From assembly GCA_945869825.1 (NCBI GenBank), contig CAMBQF010000013.1, positions 1 to 36,378 of the forward strand: 36,378 nucleotides of DNA. The letters run 5' to 3'. This document shows, piece by piece, positions 8,272 through 16,081 of this stretch (position 1 is the first letter of the stretch; the number at the start of each line of letters is the position of its first letter). The stretch is from Chitinophaga pinensis (GTDB lineage Bacteria > Bacteroidota > Bacteroidia > CAMBQF01). The translations under genes and the position numbers were made by a program. The notes under the pieces were generated by a model that saw only the letters and a list, made by a program, of their open reading frames with translations, made no database searches and was not told the DNA's origin.

Positions 8272-8937
8272 TTAACTAAATAACCCTCTAACATCTTCTT
8301 TTGGTGATTGTAGGTGATAGGTAACAATACCCAACGCATTGGCCGCTTCTATATTGGGTAGGTTATCATCTATAAACAGCGTTTCTGCCGCGTTTAGTCC
8401 TTCCTGCTTTAGCAGCTGCTCATAAATATCAGCATTAGGTTTGCGCTTACCCACTTTGTAAGAGTAGTATACATTGTGAAAATAGGGCGCAATATTATTT
8501 ACGCCATGTGCCGATTTAAGGTATTGATCTACTGCCGCTATATGCAGCGCATTGGTATTGCTGAGCAAGAAAGTGTTATAGCTGCTTTTAAGGTTGGTTA
8601 GCAATTCCAGCCTTTCGGTGGGTATTTCGCCCAGCATAGCATTCCAGGCAGAAATAACTTTGTATACTGTGTCACCCTCCATATTAAGGTGTGAGGGCAA
8701 CAGGTTTAGTATCCTGTTTATAAATGCCTCAGCTCCTAAAGCACCAACCTCAAACTGATAAAATACGTGGCTTTCTTTTAGCTTGCCCATCAGGTCGGGC
8801 AGGTTGTCTACCCCAAGTTCGGCAAAAGCTTTGTAGGTACGGTCCATGTAAAGGTCAATAATAACCCCGCCATAGTCAAATACAATATTCTTAATGCCCG
8901 AGTGTTCAGGATTAATAAGCTTAACTGTATGCTGCAT
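8272..8937 (-). CDS. HAD-superfamily hydrolase (HAD-IA, YihX-like)
   Basis: A 221-residue haloacid-dehalogenase-fold protein. Motif I is FDYGGVIID (nucleophile D21), motif II is LLSNTN, motif III is the lysine in GKRKPNADIYE, and motif IV is TLFIDDN. Motif I has DxGGV rather than the DxD of many phosphatases, as in the YihX and epoxide-hydrolase N-terminal branch, so it is probably a small sugar- or nucleotide-phosphate phosphatase. The cap insertion between motifs I and II is about 95 residues, all helical. The gene starts 5 bases after the hemD stop, so it is the last gene of a DUF4271-hemD-HAD transcript. The substrate is unknown. Confidence 0.85.
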   Translation of the reverse strand: MQHTVKLINPEHSGIKNIVFDYGGVIIDLYMDRTYKAFAELGVDNLPDLMGKLKESHVFYQFEVGALGAEAFINRILNLLPSHLNMEGDTVYKVISAWNAMLGEIPTERLELLTNLKSSYNTFLLSNTNALHIAAVDQYLKSAHGVNNIAPYFHNVYYSYKVGKRKPNADIYEQLLKQEGLNAAETLFIDDNLPNIEAANALGIVTYHLQSPKEDVRGLFS

Positions 8938-8942
8938 GGTGA

Positions 8943-9710
8943 TTATTTCCCTTTGTTAACCTGTAAAGTGTATTGGTCTAGCGCCATAGTCATAGAGGGA
9001 GCGTTAGCTTGTGGCGCATGAATGTCTAAACGCAGGTTAGCATCTGTAATAGCTTTGGCGGTTGTAGGGCCAAAGGCGGCAATGCGCGTTGGGCCTTGTA
9101 CAAAGTCAGGAAAGTTTTGAAACAATGACTTAACTGCCATAGGGCTAAAAAACACCAGTATGTCGTACTTAACATCAGCAAGGTCTGATAAGTCGCTACA
9201 AACCGTTTTGTACAATACGGCCTTGGTGTAATTTATTTTATGCTGGTCAAGTATGTCGGCAATCTCATCTTTGGCAATGTCAGAACAAGGCAGCAAAAAG
9301 CGCTCGTCTTTGTTTTTTTTAATTACGTCTATCATATCGATAAACTTCTGTTTGCCGTGAAATATTTTACGCTTACGGTATACAACATACTTTTGCATGT
9401 AAAGGGCCGTAGATTCCGAAATACAGAAGTACTTCATGGTATCGGGCACCGTTACACGCATCTCGTTGCACATACGGAAAAAATGGTCAACTGCGTTGCG
9501 GCTGGTAAGAATAATGGCCGTATGGTCCATGATGTTTATACGGTCGCGGCGGAAGTCTTTAGAATCGACTCCTTCCACGTGGATAAACTCCCTGAAATCA
9601 ATTTTCAGGTTATTCTTTTTTGCAAGGTCAAAGTAGGGCGATTTGTCACCCTCGGGCTTAGGCTGGGTAACCAGGATGGATTTTACCTTAGGCGGTTTCT
9701 CTGCACTCAT
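8943..9710 (-). CDS. hemD: Uroporphyrinogen-III synthase
   Basis: HemD cyclises hydroxymethylbilane to uroporphyrinogen III in the heme and cobalamin pathway. The family is poorly conserved, so the call rests on overall pattern: a 255-residue two-lobed protein with SILVTQPKPEGDKSPYFDLAK at the start, IILTSRNAVDHFF in lobe 1, DILVFFSPMAVKSLFQNF and IAAFGPTTAKAITDANL in lobe 2. The latter two match the conserved strands and the glycine loop of the C-terminal lobe. The DUF4271 membrane protein gene immediately upstream is a common companion of hemD in Bacteroidota and supports the call. It is separated from that gene by 27 bases and from the HAD gene by 5. Confidence 0.88.
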   Translation of the reverse strand: MSAEKPPKVKSILVTQPKPEGDKSPYFDLAKKNNLKIDFREFIHVEGVDSKDFRRDRINIMDHTAIILTSRNAVDHFFRMCNEMRVTVPDTMKYFCISESTALYMQKYVVYRKRKIFHGKQKFIDMIDVIKKNKDERFLLPCSDIAKDEIADILDQHKINYTKAVLYKTVCSDLSDLADVKYDILVFFSPMAVKSLFQNFPDFVQGPTRIAAFGPTTAKAITDANLRLDIHAPQANAPSMTMALDQYTLQVNKGK

Positions 9711-9737
9711 TAATTCGACTCCTTGATTGGTTGACTA

Positions 9738-10607
9738 CTATACGTAAATTCTTATCAGTTTTACCACTATCAGTAATGGTAAAATTTCAAGGGTGCAAAG
9801 ATACAAAATTAAATACAATAAATTCAAAGGGCTAATAATCCCCTCTATTGATAGCGATTTAAGGAAACGCAAGACAAAAAACACGGCAAACAGTACAATT
9901 CCGAAATATACTGCCCATGTATCTGCTGGCCCGCCTGAATAGTAGGCTATTGCAACCAACGGAATTAATAGTAACCCAAGAATATTATTAAGCAGGTAAA
10001 CATTAAAAGCATATTGCCTGGCAACAGGGTAAATATTAAAAACCACGCCAACAAATTGTATAAATAAAATTTTTGCCGTGTAAACCACCAGCAATAAAAG
10101 AGAGAAAACACCAAATGCATTTAGCGCCCCGTATTGTTCTAAAAAGCCGTACGGGGTAATACCTAATACTTTTATAGTAAATAAGCTGGCTGTTAGACAA
10201 AACGCAACAAATAGAATTAAAGAAAAGGGCGATGATAGAAGATTTTCCTCTTCAAACAATTCATTTTGTGCGCGCCTGTTGTATACAGCACTAAGGTATG
10301 TAACCAGCTTTTTGGGGTTTATGCGGCGTGTTACCAGCAGCAAAATAAAAATACCTATCAGTGCTACAAAAACCCAGCCTTCGCCAGGCTTGCGCTCGGT
10401 TGCTTTCAATGCGCGGGTGTGCAATTCATGCTTTACAAAGGGGCTTTTTACAAAGCGGTTGTCCTTTGTTTCGGGCACATAGCCTTTAGGGTAAATTAAT
10501 ACCCGTCCTTCTTTATTACTTGATAAAAACCACAACGACCCATCTGATGTGGTAAAATCTACCGTATCGTGTTTTGTTACAGATGTAAAGGGGCCAGTGC
10601 TTATCAT
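9738..10607 (-). CDS. DUF4271 membrane protein
   Basis: About 289 residues. The N-terminal 80 are soluble (LWFLSSNKEGRVLIYPKGYVPE), then come about seven or eight hydrophobic segments from FVALIGIFILLLVTR onward, ending LPLLIVVKLIRIYV. This matches DUF4271, a family of unknown function usually encoded beside hemD in Bacteroidota. An ATG at 10607 is preferred. The longer frame from an ATG at 10658 would begin inside the terminator hairpin of the preceding gene and upstream of a perfect -7 box. A role linked to tetrapyrrole synthesis is only inferred from the neighbourhood. Confidence 0.78.
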   Translation of the reverse strand: MISTGPFTSVTKHDTVDFTTSDGSLWFLSSNKEGRVLIYPKGYVPETKDNRFVKSPFVKHELHTRALKATERKPGEGWVFVALIGIFILLLVTRRINPKKLVTYLSAVYNRRAQNELFEEENLLSSPFSLILFVAFCLTASLFTIKVLGITPYGFLEQYGALNAFGVFSLLLLVVYTAKILFIQFVGVVFNIYPVARQYAFNVYLLNNILGLLLIPLVAIAYYSGGPADTWAVYFGIVLFAVFFVLRFLKSLSIEGIISPLNLLYLILYLCTLEILPLLIVVKLIRIYV

Positions 10608-10618
10608 TTTCAATGGTT

Positions 10619-10626
10619 CAAAATTA
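10619..10626 (-). promoter_or_regulatory. -7 box for DUF4271-hemD-HAD
   Basis: On the minus strand this reads TAATTTTG, a perfect TAnnTTTG element. It lies between the upstream terminator and the ATG at 10607, so the leader would be only a few bases long. No convincing -33 TTTG was found. Confidence 0.5.
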
Positions 10627-10640
10627 CAAAAGGCATTGGC

Positions 10641-10672
10641 ATAAAAAAGGGCTAACATTGCTGTTAGCCCTT
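10641..10672 (-). terminator. Terminator of the choice-of-anchor V gene
   Basis: AAGGGCTAACA and TGTTAGCCCTT form a perfect 11-bp stem with a 4-base loop. Leftward it runs into TTTTTTATGCC. It lies 24 bases beyond the stop of the secreted protein gene and insulates it from the DUF4271 promoter. Confidence 0.88.
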
Positions 10673-10696
10673 AATTTTATAAACGGTTTATCAGCC

Positions 10697-11548
10697 TTAC
10701 TGAACAACCATTTTCACAATCTTACTAATGCCTTCCGCTTCAACCGACACAAAGTACATACCTGTGCTAAGTTTACCACCACCATTAATATCAAGCACCT
10801 GTTTGCCGGCACCGTTATTTGCAAATACATTGCTGTAAACAAGGCGGCCTTCGGTATTAAACACCTTTGTATTTATGGCCGATTTTGCACCTGCTATGGC
10901 TACGTTAAACGCTCCGTTTGATGGGTTGGGGAATACCAACACTTCGGGTTTAGCAGTTTGCATATCTTCAATACCTGTAGCTGTGCCCTCTTGCACGGTA
11001 AGGCTAGATGCAAATACAAGGTCGCCACCATCTCCACCGTCGTTATTGGCTGCCAAAAAAGACCCATAAATAGTTACAGCACCTGTGCCTGCTGTGGGGG
11101 CCACCCAGTCAAAAGACCATGAGCGTGTACCCTGGCCACCTGTGCCTGCTGTTTTGTGGGTAATGTATTTAGTGCTTACTATTTTAGTATCGGTACTATT
11201 AGTAACTACTATTTGCCCCTGCAATTGGCCTGCGTTGTTTTGCGGCGACATTTGGAAGCCCCATTTAACTTTGTTGGCCACAGTAATGGTGCCCGTAATA
11301 GTATACGTTTGCCCGGGCACATAGCCTGTGTTAGGAATATTGCTGGTTATCATACCAGGCTGCTGCGTAGTGGCAACATTATGGCAGCTGCTTCTGCCAC
11401 ATGTGCCGGTTGCAATACCACCATCGGCCGGAGAGCCTGATGCACCTGCGGGTGCCCCCGATGGGTTACCATGCCCTTGTTGCGTACTTGCTGAAAACAC
11501 TACCAGTCCGGCTACAACCGCTGTTATGGCAATAAAAACTTTTTTCAT
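10697..11548 (-). CDS. Secreted choice-of-anchor V protein with T9SS sorting domain
   Basis: The 283-residue protein has a signal peptide (MKKVFIAITAVVAGLVVFSAS). A short Gly/Ala/Pro-rich stretch with cysteines (GTCGRSSCHN, about residues 48-57) follows, then a beta-rich Reeler-like domain (60-185) with YVPGQTYTITGTITVAN and WSFDWVAPTAGTGAVTIYGSFLAAN, as in choice-of-anchor V proteins. The last 80 residues are a T9SS type A sorting domain (VFPNPSNGAFNVAI, NTEGRLVYSN, STGMYFVSVEAEG, IVKMVVQ). Family members usually carry CxxCH before the domain. Here the spacing is C-x4-C-H, so heme attachment is doubtful. The function is unknown. It has its own terminator and an inverted repeat upstream. Confidence 0.82.
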   Translation of the reverse strand: MKKVFIAITAVVAGLVVFSASTQQGHGNPSGAPAGASGSPADGGIATGTCGRSSCHNVATTQQPGMITSNIPNTGYVPGQTYTITGTITVANKVKWGFQMSPQNNAGQLQGQIVVTNSTDTKIVSTKYITHKTAGTGGQGTRSWSFDWVAPTAGTGAVTIYGSFLAANNDGGDGGDLVFASSLTVQEGTATGIEDMQTAKPEVLVFPNPSNGAFNVAIAGAKSAINTKVFNTEGRLVYSNVFANNGAGKQVLDINGGGKLSTGMYFVSVEAEGISKIVKMVVQ

Positions 11549-11578
11549 ATAACTTAATGTTTTTTCTTTTAATAATTG

Positions 11579-11607
11579 GTTACAATGATAATAATTATTG
11601 TTGTAAC
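11579..11607. promoter_or_regulatory. 29-bp near-perfect inverted repeat
   Basis: The arms begin GTTACAA and end TTGTAAC. Of 14 mirrored positions 12 are complementary, the two exceptions being T/G and G/T, around a central A. It lies 30 bases upstream of the secreted choice-of-anchor V gene (minus strand), where an operator would be expected. It could equally be a fold in the leader RNA. Confidence 0.4.
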
Positions 11608-11906
11608 ACGCATATAGTTTTTATACATATACACCCTTTAAAACAAAACCACACAGCGCTTTTGAACCATACACCGTTGCATACAATTGCTATATCAACA
11701 GCATTAAATTTATTAAAACAAACGCACAATCAGCCACTTACAATAATGTTAATATTGGCAGCCAATGCCTTAAAATTAAAGCATTAGCTGCTGCTTTTAA
11801 TTTTTATATTTAACTTTGCCAGGTATTGTTTTAAACATTTTTAGCACTTAAGCATTAGTTAATGCCTGATGCAAAGGCTACTAACACATAAATAGATATT
11901 TAAAAT
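11608..11906. other. AT-rich intergenic region with promoter candidates
   Basis: No convincing gene is present. An open frame at 11557-11787 lacks any protein-like character. A perfect TAnnTTTG box (TAACTTTG) at 11811-11818 on the plus strand could drive glutaryl-CoA dehydrogenase, with a leader of about 80 bases. GCATTA and TAATGC form a small palindrome at 11852-11865. The 12-mer CTTAAGCATTAG at 11847-11858 recurs at 14225-14236. Confidence 0.5.
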
Positions 11907-13088
11907 ATGGCGCGTACCGACCTTTACCAAGCACCTGATTACTACGCAATTGACGACCTGCTAACCGACGAACAAAAACTGATACGAGACACCGTACGCA
12001 ATTGGGTTAAAAAAGAACTTTCTCCTATTATTGACGATTACGCTCAGCGTGCAGAATTTCCCAAACATATTATTAAAGGCCTTGGCGAAATTGGCGCCTT
12101 TGGCCCATACATTCCGCAAGAGTACGGTGGTGCTGGCCTAGACCAAATAAGCTATGGTATAATAATGCAAGAACTTGAGCGATGCGATTCGGGTATCCGC
12201 TCTACGGCATCGGTACAAAGTTCGTTGGTTATGTACCCTATTTACTCTTTTGGTACCGAAGAGCAAAAACGAAAATACCTGCCTAAACTGGCTACAGGTG
12301 AGTTTATGGGTTGCTTTGGCTTAACAGAACCTGACCATGGTTCTGACCCATCGAGCATGATTACCAATTTTAAAGATGCTGGCGACCATGTTATTTTAAA
12401 TGGCGCTAAAATGTGGATATCGAATGCGCCATTTGCTGATATTGCCGTTGTTTGGGCTAAAGACGAGGCAGGCGACATTCGCGGCCTGGTGGTAGAGCGT
12501 GGTATGGAAGGTTTTACAACGCCCGAAACGCATGGAAAATGGTCGTTGCGTGCATCGGCTACCGGCGAGTTGGTGTTTGATAATGTTAAAGTTCCTAAAG
12601 AAAATATCTTCCCTACCATAAAAGGCCTTAAAGGCCCGCTTAGCTGCTTAAACAGCGCCCGCTATGGCATTGCCTGGGGAGCCTTGGGTACCGCTATGGA
12701 TTGCTATGATACCGCCCTGCGTTATGCCAAAGAGCGTATACAGTTTGGCAAACCCATTGCAGCTTTTCAGCTGCAACAGAAAAAACTGGCTGAATTTATT
12801 ACTGAAATTACCAAAGGCCAGCTGTTGGTATGGCGTTTAGGTGTTTTGCGTAATGAGGGTAAAGCTACCCCTGCACAAATATCTATGGCTAAGCGTAACA
12901 ACGTGTATGAATCTATTAAAATATGCCGCGAAAGCCGCCAGATTTTGGGTGGTATGGGCATTACCGACGAATATTCTGTTATGCGCCACATGGCTAATTT
13001 GGAGTCGGTAATTACTTACGAGGGCACACATGATATACACCTGCTTATTACTGGTATGGATATTACCGGTATTAACGCTTTTAAATAG
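11907..13088 (+). CDS. gcdH: Glutaryl-CoA dehydrogenase (acyl-CoA dehydrogenase family)
   Basis: This FAD enzyme oxidises and decarboxylates glutaryl-CoA to crotonyl-CoA in lysine and tryptophan degradation. At 393 residues it has the family length. Residues 97-104 (IRSTASVQ, with R98) match the RSxxSVQSSL signature that sets glutaryl-CoA dehydrogenase apart from other acyl-CoA dehydrogenases. The catalytic base is E372 in TYEGTHDIH. Other family blocks include GCFGLTEPDHGSDPSSM, GAKMWISNAPFADI and LNSARYGIAWGALG. The ATG at 11907 gives the expected start. The beta-barrel gene follows after 22 bases, so the two may be co-transcribed, though no functional link is known. Confidence 0.87.
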   Translation: MARTDLYQAPDYYAIDDLLTDEQKLIRDTVRNWVKKELSPIIDDYAQRAEFPKHIIKGLGEIGAFGPYIPQEYGGAGLDQISYGIIMQELERCDSGIRSTASVQSSLVMYPIYSFGTEEQKRKYLPKLATGEFMGCFGLTEPDHGSDPSSMITNFKDAGDHVILNGAKMWISNAPFADIAVVWAKDEAGDIRGLVVERGMEGFTTPETHGKWSLRASATGELVFDNVKVPKENIFPTIKGLKGPLSCLNSARYGIAWGALGTAMDCYDTALRYAKERIQFGKPIAAFQLQQKKLAEFITEITKGQLLVWRLGVLRNEGKATPAQISMAKRNNVYESIKICRESRQILGGMGITDEYSVMRHMANLESVITYEGTHDIHLLITGMDITGINAFK

Positions 13089-13110
13089 AAAATATATTTA
13101 CTTTGTAAGC

Positions 13111-14229
13111 ATGAAAAAAATCACACTAGGCATTATATGCTTGTTTACAAGCGCTGTTGCTCTTGCACAGCAACCTACAAGAATTGAGATATTACCATCA
13201 GGCGATACCCTGATAGTGCCTATTGACGATAGTGACATTGTTTACGATACTACATCCTATGCATCATCAGGTAGCGATGATAGTGGCGGAGGCTATTGCA
13301 ATAACTCTGTATCAGGTTTGTCCCCTACCAAAATCCTGTCAATAGGTTATGATTATGTAGGCCCGTCAGCTTTCAATTCAACATACAGCTATACGGGTGC
13401 CGATACATCAGTATATAACCGCACCGCCAATTTTGCAGGTGGCTTGCGCTTTTCGGGCAATATTCCTGTTGTATCGCGTTTAAAAGGGTTGTTAAACCTG
13501 GGTTTTAACTACTGGCGCACAGGGTATAAGTTTAAAGAAGAACCGGCCCCTACCGATTTTTTTGGCAAAAGGCTTCAAGAAAGGGGCTTAAGCAACTTTG
13601 GGTTATCACTAACCTTTTTTAAGCCTTTAAATGATAGGCACTTTATTATTCTTATGGCTCAGGGCGAGGTAAGTGGCGATTATAATTTTAAAGAATTTTT
13701 CAATCGCTTTAAATATACCAAAGGCAGCTATACCGCCTTATTTGGCTGGAAAAAGAGGGATGACAAATTATTTGCAGTGGGCTTATCGCGTACTTGGCGC
13801 GGAGGCGAATCGTTACCTATACCGGTAATACTATGGAATCAAACCTTCAACTCTAAATGGGGTGTAGAACTATTGTTGCCTGCCCGTGGTGCCGTTAGGT
13901 ATAACTTTTCTCCGCGCTCGTTGTTATTATTGGGCTACGAATTAGAAGGCAGCAGCTACAACATGCAGTTTAACTACTTTGGGCCTAACTTTAGCGCGCC
14001 AATGCTAAACAAAGAGCATGAGCTTCGCCGCTCTGAAATAAGGGCACGCCTAACATGGGAGAAACAAATACTGGGCTTTATTTGGCTTAGCATACAAGGT
14101 GGCGCACGGGTTAATTACAGAAATGCCGTTGCTTTTGACAGTGGCTTAGACCGTGGCCAGTTTGTTGTTGACAATAAAGTAGGCATTGGCCCTTACGGCA
14201 TTGTAAGCATAAACTTTATTTCGCCTTAA
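13111..14229 (+). CDS. Outer-membrane beta-barrel protein (DUF6268-like)
   Basis: The 372-residue product begins with a signal peptide (MKKITLGIICLFTSAVALAQ) at the ATG at 13111. A longer frame starting at 13030 runs through the end of gcdH and is rejected because it places the signal peptide internally. After a Ser/Asp/Gly-rich linker (about 44-62), the rest is alternating hydrophobic and polar strands with aromatic girdles, such as GLLNLGFNYWRTGYKF, LFAVGLSRTWRGG and LLLLGYELEGSSYNMQFNYF. It ends with an aromatic-containing strand typical of an outer-membrane barrel. The pattern resembles DUF6268 proteins. The function is unknown and there are no catalytic motifs. Confidence 0.75.
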   Translation: MKKITLGIICLFTSAVALAQQPTRIEILPSGDTLIVPIDDSDIVYDTTSYASSGSDDSGGGYCNNSVSGLSPTKILSIGYDYVGPSAFNSTYSYTGADTSVYNRTANFAGGLRFSGNIPVVSRLKGLLNLGFNYWRTGYKFKEEPAPTDFFGKRLQERGLSNFGLSLTFFKPLNDRHFIILMAQGEVSGDYNFKEFFNRFKYTKGSYTALFGWKKRDDKLFAVGLSRTWRGGESLPIPVILWNQTFNSKWGVELLLPARGAVRYNFSPRSLLLLGYELEGSSYNMQFNYFGPNFSAPMLNKEHELRRSEIRARLTWEKQILGFIWLSIQGGARVNYRNAVAFDSGLDRGQFVVDNKVGIGPYGIVSINFISP

Positions 14230-14263
14230 GCATTAGCTGCTTTCAAGGTTTTAATTTATTAAC

Positions 14264-14602
14264 GTGAAGTACGCTTTAGCCGCTATTTTTCTGCTGCTGC
14301 TTACAGCGTGCGATGCATACATACACGTTACAGGCAAAGCGGTTGATGCTAAAACAGGCTTACCGCTTGACACATTCAGGGTATATGAAGTAAGCAGAGC
14401 ACACCCTGATACTATAGGTTTATTCGGTTATTTGTATTTACCAAGCGATAGTGGAAAATACGAAGCATCTAAAATAACAGGCGGACTTAAACCTGACTGG
14501 TTGAAACTGGTGTTTGTTGCCAAAGGCTATGAGGTTATCCACACACTCGACCTTAAAAGAGGTGAGTTAACCATTAAACTGAAAAAGGCAAAAACGAAAT
14601 AA
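14264..14602 (+). CDS. Small lipoprotein with carboxypeptidase-regulatory-like fold
   Basis: 112 residues starting at GTG 14264; no ATG lies nearby in frame. The N terminus (MKYALAAIFLLLLTAC) is a lipoprotein signal with lipobox LLTAC and a lipidated cysteine at residue 16. The mature part begins YIHVTGKAVDAKTGLPLDTF, resembling a carboxypeptidase regulatory-like (CarboxypepD_reg) beta-sandwich, and runs to VVHTLDLKRGE-like strands at the end. There is no acidic surface-export signal after the cysteine, so it probably faces the periplasm. It starts 34 bases after the barrel gene and may belong to its transcript. The role is unknown. Confidence 0.7.
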   Translation: MKYALAAIFLLLLTACDAYIHVTGKAVDAKTGLPLDTFRVYEVSRAHPDTIGLFGYLYLPSDSGKYEASKITGGLKPDWLKLVFVAKGYEVIHTLDLKRGELTIKLKKAKTK

Positions 14603-14639
14603 CCTCTCCTTAAAGCTTCCCCAAAAGATAGCGTAGTAA

Positions 14640-14748
14640 AAATTGCTCTTATAAAACGTTTTGCGGCTAACCGAAGGTAGCGATTTTCAACATTAAACTT
14701 TCATACGAAGCACTAAACCGCCACTTTTGGGTAGGTGCTGTTATGTGC
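14640..14748 (-). other. Degenerate integron attC-like site
   Basis: Reading leftward after the hydrolase stop, the sequence has GCACATAAC (14748-14740), then AGCACCTACCC, AAAAGTGGCGG and GTGCTTCG. This order (a 7- to 9-base core, then an arm with GTGGCGG) resembles the left half of attC recombination sites in Bacteroidota cassettes. The complementary second arm and closing GTTATG core are not intact, although GGTTAGCCGCAAAACG at about 14655-14670 could be its decayed remnant. The resemblance to such sites is from memory and not from an alignment. Confidence 0.4.
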
Positions 14749-14768
14749 TGCCCTTGAATCCATTCCTG

Positions 14769-15974
14769 TTATTGCTTTATTAGTTCTATTGTTTGTTGTC
14801 CGTCTTGATTAAATACTCTTAGAAAATAAATACCGCTTTCTAAGTCTGAAAAGTCTTGTTGGTCTACGTTTTTGCCCGTCCAAATTACCTGTCCTGAAGA
14901 ATTGGTTAAAACAAAGTCTTCGATTCCAGCTTTATTCTTAAGTTGAATTTTGCTTGTAAATGGATTCGGAAAAATACTAATTTTATTTATGTTACCTATA
15001 GATTCAGAAATAGATGTTGCTATGTTAGTGGTTAACAAATACATCCAAACGTCTATAAAATTAGGATTGTTCAGATTATCTAACGGAGTCCACATATCAA
15101 TTACTGTCGAATTATGATAAGGAGTTATTAACATAGATTGGGGTGTTGCGTTAGTATAAAGTAGATGTGAATTATTGTAAGGAATATTCAAGTTGTCAAC
15201 TAATGTACTATCATCACCTCCAGTCCATAGCCCCAGTGCTTGAGTAACCTGTATTTGTGATGAATATGGAACGCCATCATCTTGTAAATGTAAAAAACTA
15301 AAAATTCTATTTTTCGCGGTAGAAAAACTACCATAAATCCAGCTTGGAGGAGCGTTGTAAAAATTGCTAAAGTCGTTAGCTCCCGAAAACATTACACATC
15401 TGTCTATGTTGTTAATACTCGCAAAATACAGTGCATGTCCGGCACCCTGAGAATGACCAGATGTAACTACTTTGCTCCAGTCAAGAGAATTCCCAACAAT
15501 AAATTGTCCCCAATTTTGAGTTGGGTAAGTAGTATTTAGGTATTGCAAAAGTTTAATGGCTCTTATATGAAGGCTATTTAAAGTGTCTATTGAAATTGCC
15601 GAACTGACTGGTGTTCCATAACAAGCTTCTTGTCTAAAATTAGTGTAACAATTAATGTCAGAACTTGAACCACATGCGGTCTGAATAGAAATTGTATTGG
15701 GATAAGCTACGGATATTACATGATAGCCAAGATTAGCAGCCAACTTTAAAAACAAAGTTGTCCTTTTTGGACTTGAATTTGTGCCTCCGATGTAGAACAA
15801 AAGTTTATTGAAAGAAGTTACCGATGTGTTTATCGCAACATAATTGCTGTCGCCAGAGGCAGGATAGGCATTGTCGGTTTGCCATGGTTGAACATAAAAA
15901 GTTGAAAGTTGCCCAATGGATGAGCTAATTTTGAATATGGCTACTAATAATATGGCGATTGATTTTGTTTTCAT
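14769..15974 (-). CDS. Secreted alpha/beta-hydrolase-like protein with T9SS sorting domain
   Basis: From the ATG at 15974 the product is 401 residues with a signal peptide (MKTKSIAILLVAIFKISSSIGQ). An in-frame ATG at 16040 would add 22 lysine-rich residues and starts 19 bases from the core-like site, so it remains possible. The body looks like a serine hydrolase: FYIGGT (oxyanion loop), nucleophile elbow SGHSQGAG (S175), an acid candidate in HLQDDGVPYS, and a histidine candidate in PYHNSTVID. The C terminus is a T9SS type A sorting domain (ISIFPNPFTSKIQL, SGIYFLRVFNQDG, TIELIKQ). Composition is unusual: 56 of 180 bases counted by hand (15001-15120, 15241-15300) are G or C, against 63 of 120 in two recJ stretches. 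The substrate is unknown; transfer is inferred. Confidence 0.75.
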   Translation of the reverse strand: MKTKSIAILLVAIFKISSSIGQLSTFYVQPWQTDNAYPASGDSNYVAINTSVTSFNKLLFYIGGTNSSPKRTTLFLKLAANLGYHVISVAYPNTISIQTACGSSSDINCYTNFRQEACYGTPVSSAISIDTLNSLHIRAIKLLQYLNTTYPTQNWGQFIVGNSLDWSKVVTSGHSQGAGHALYFASINNIDRCVMFSGANDFSNFYNAPPSWIYGSFSTAKNRIFSFLHLQDDGVPYSSQIQVTQALGLWTGGDDSTLVDNLNIPYNNSHLLYTNATPQSMLITPYHNSTVIDMWTPLDNLNNPNFIDVWMYLLTTNIATSISESIGNINKISIFPNPFTSKIQLKNKAGIEDFVLTNSSGQVIWTGKNVDQQDFSDLESGIYFLRVFNQDGQQTIELIKQ

Positions 15975-16059
15975 GTTTTTCAACTGTGAATATGATTTCA
16001 CTTTAGACTTTAAAAACTTCAAAAGGTTTAATCTATTCATTGCTCTGTTTTTTAGGGTT

Positions 16060-16068
16060 GCGCATAAC
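16060..16068 (-). other. Cassette core-like site GTTATGCGC
   Basis: On the minus strand GTTATGCGC, followed by AACCC, lies 13 bases beyond the recJ stop and 19 bases before the longer start of the AT-rich hydrolase gene. With GCACATAAC after that gene (14748-14740), it brackets the gene in the order expected for an integron cassette. A full attC does not fit between it and recJ. Confidence 0.4.
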
Positions 16069-16081
16069 TACACGCTAATCC

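Noticed and set aside
9240-9713. 157-codon plus-strand frame opposite hemD
   Set aside because: It is an antisense shadow; the hemD frame fits the local operon and family pattern.
11557-11787. Open frame of 76 codons in the gap upstream of gcdH
   Set aside because: The translation is low-complexity and hydrophobic with a histidine-rich middle, has no recognisable domain, and lies in an AT-rich region. It also runs across the inverted repeat.
13030-13110. Upstream extension of the beta-barrel gene
   Set aside because: It overlaps the end of gcdH, and the signal peptide begins at 13111, so the extension is an artefact of the open frame.
14603-14768. A complete attC recombination site
   Set aside because: Only the first arm is recognisable; the complementary second arm and the closing core were not found, so only a degenerate site is reported.
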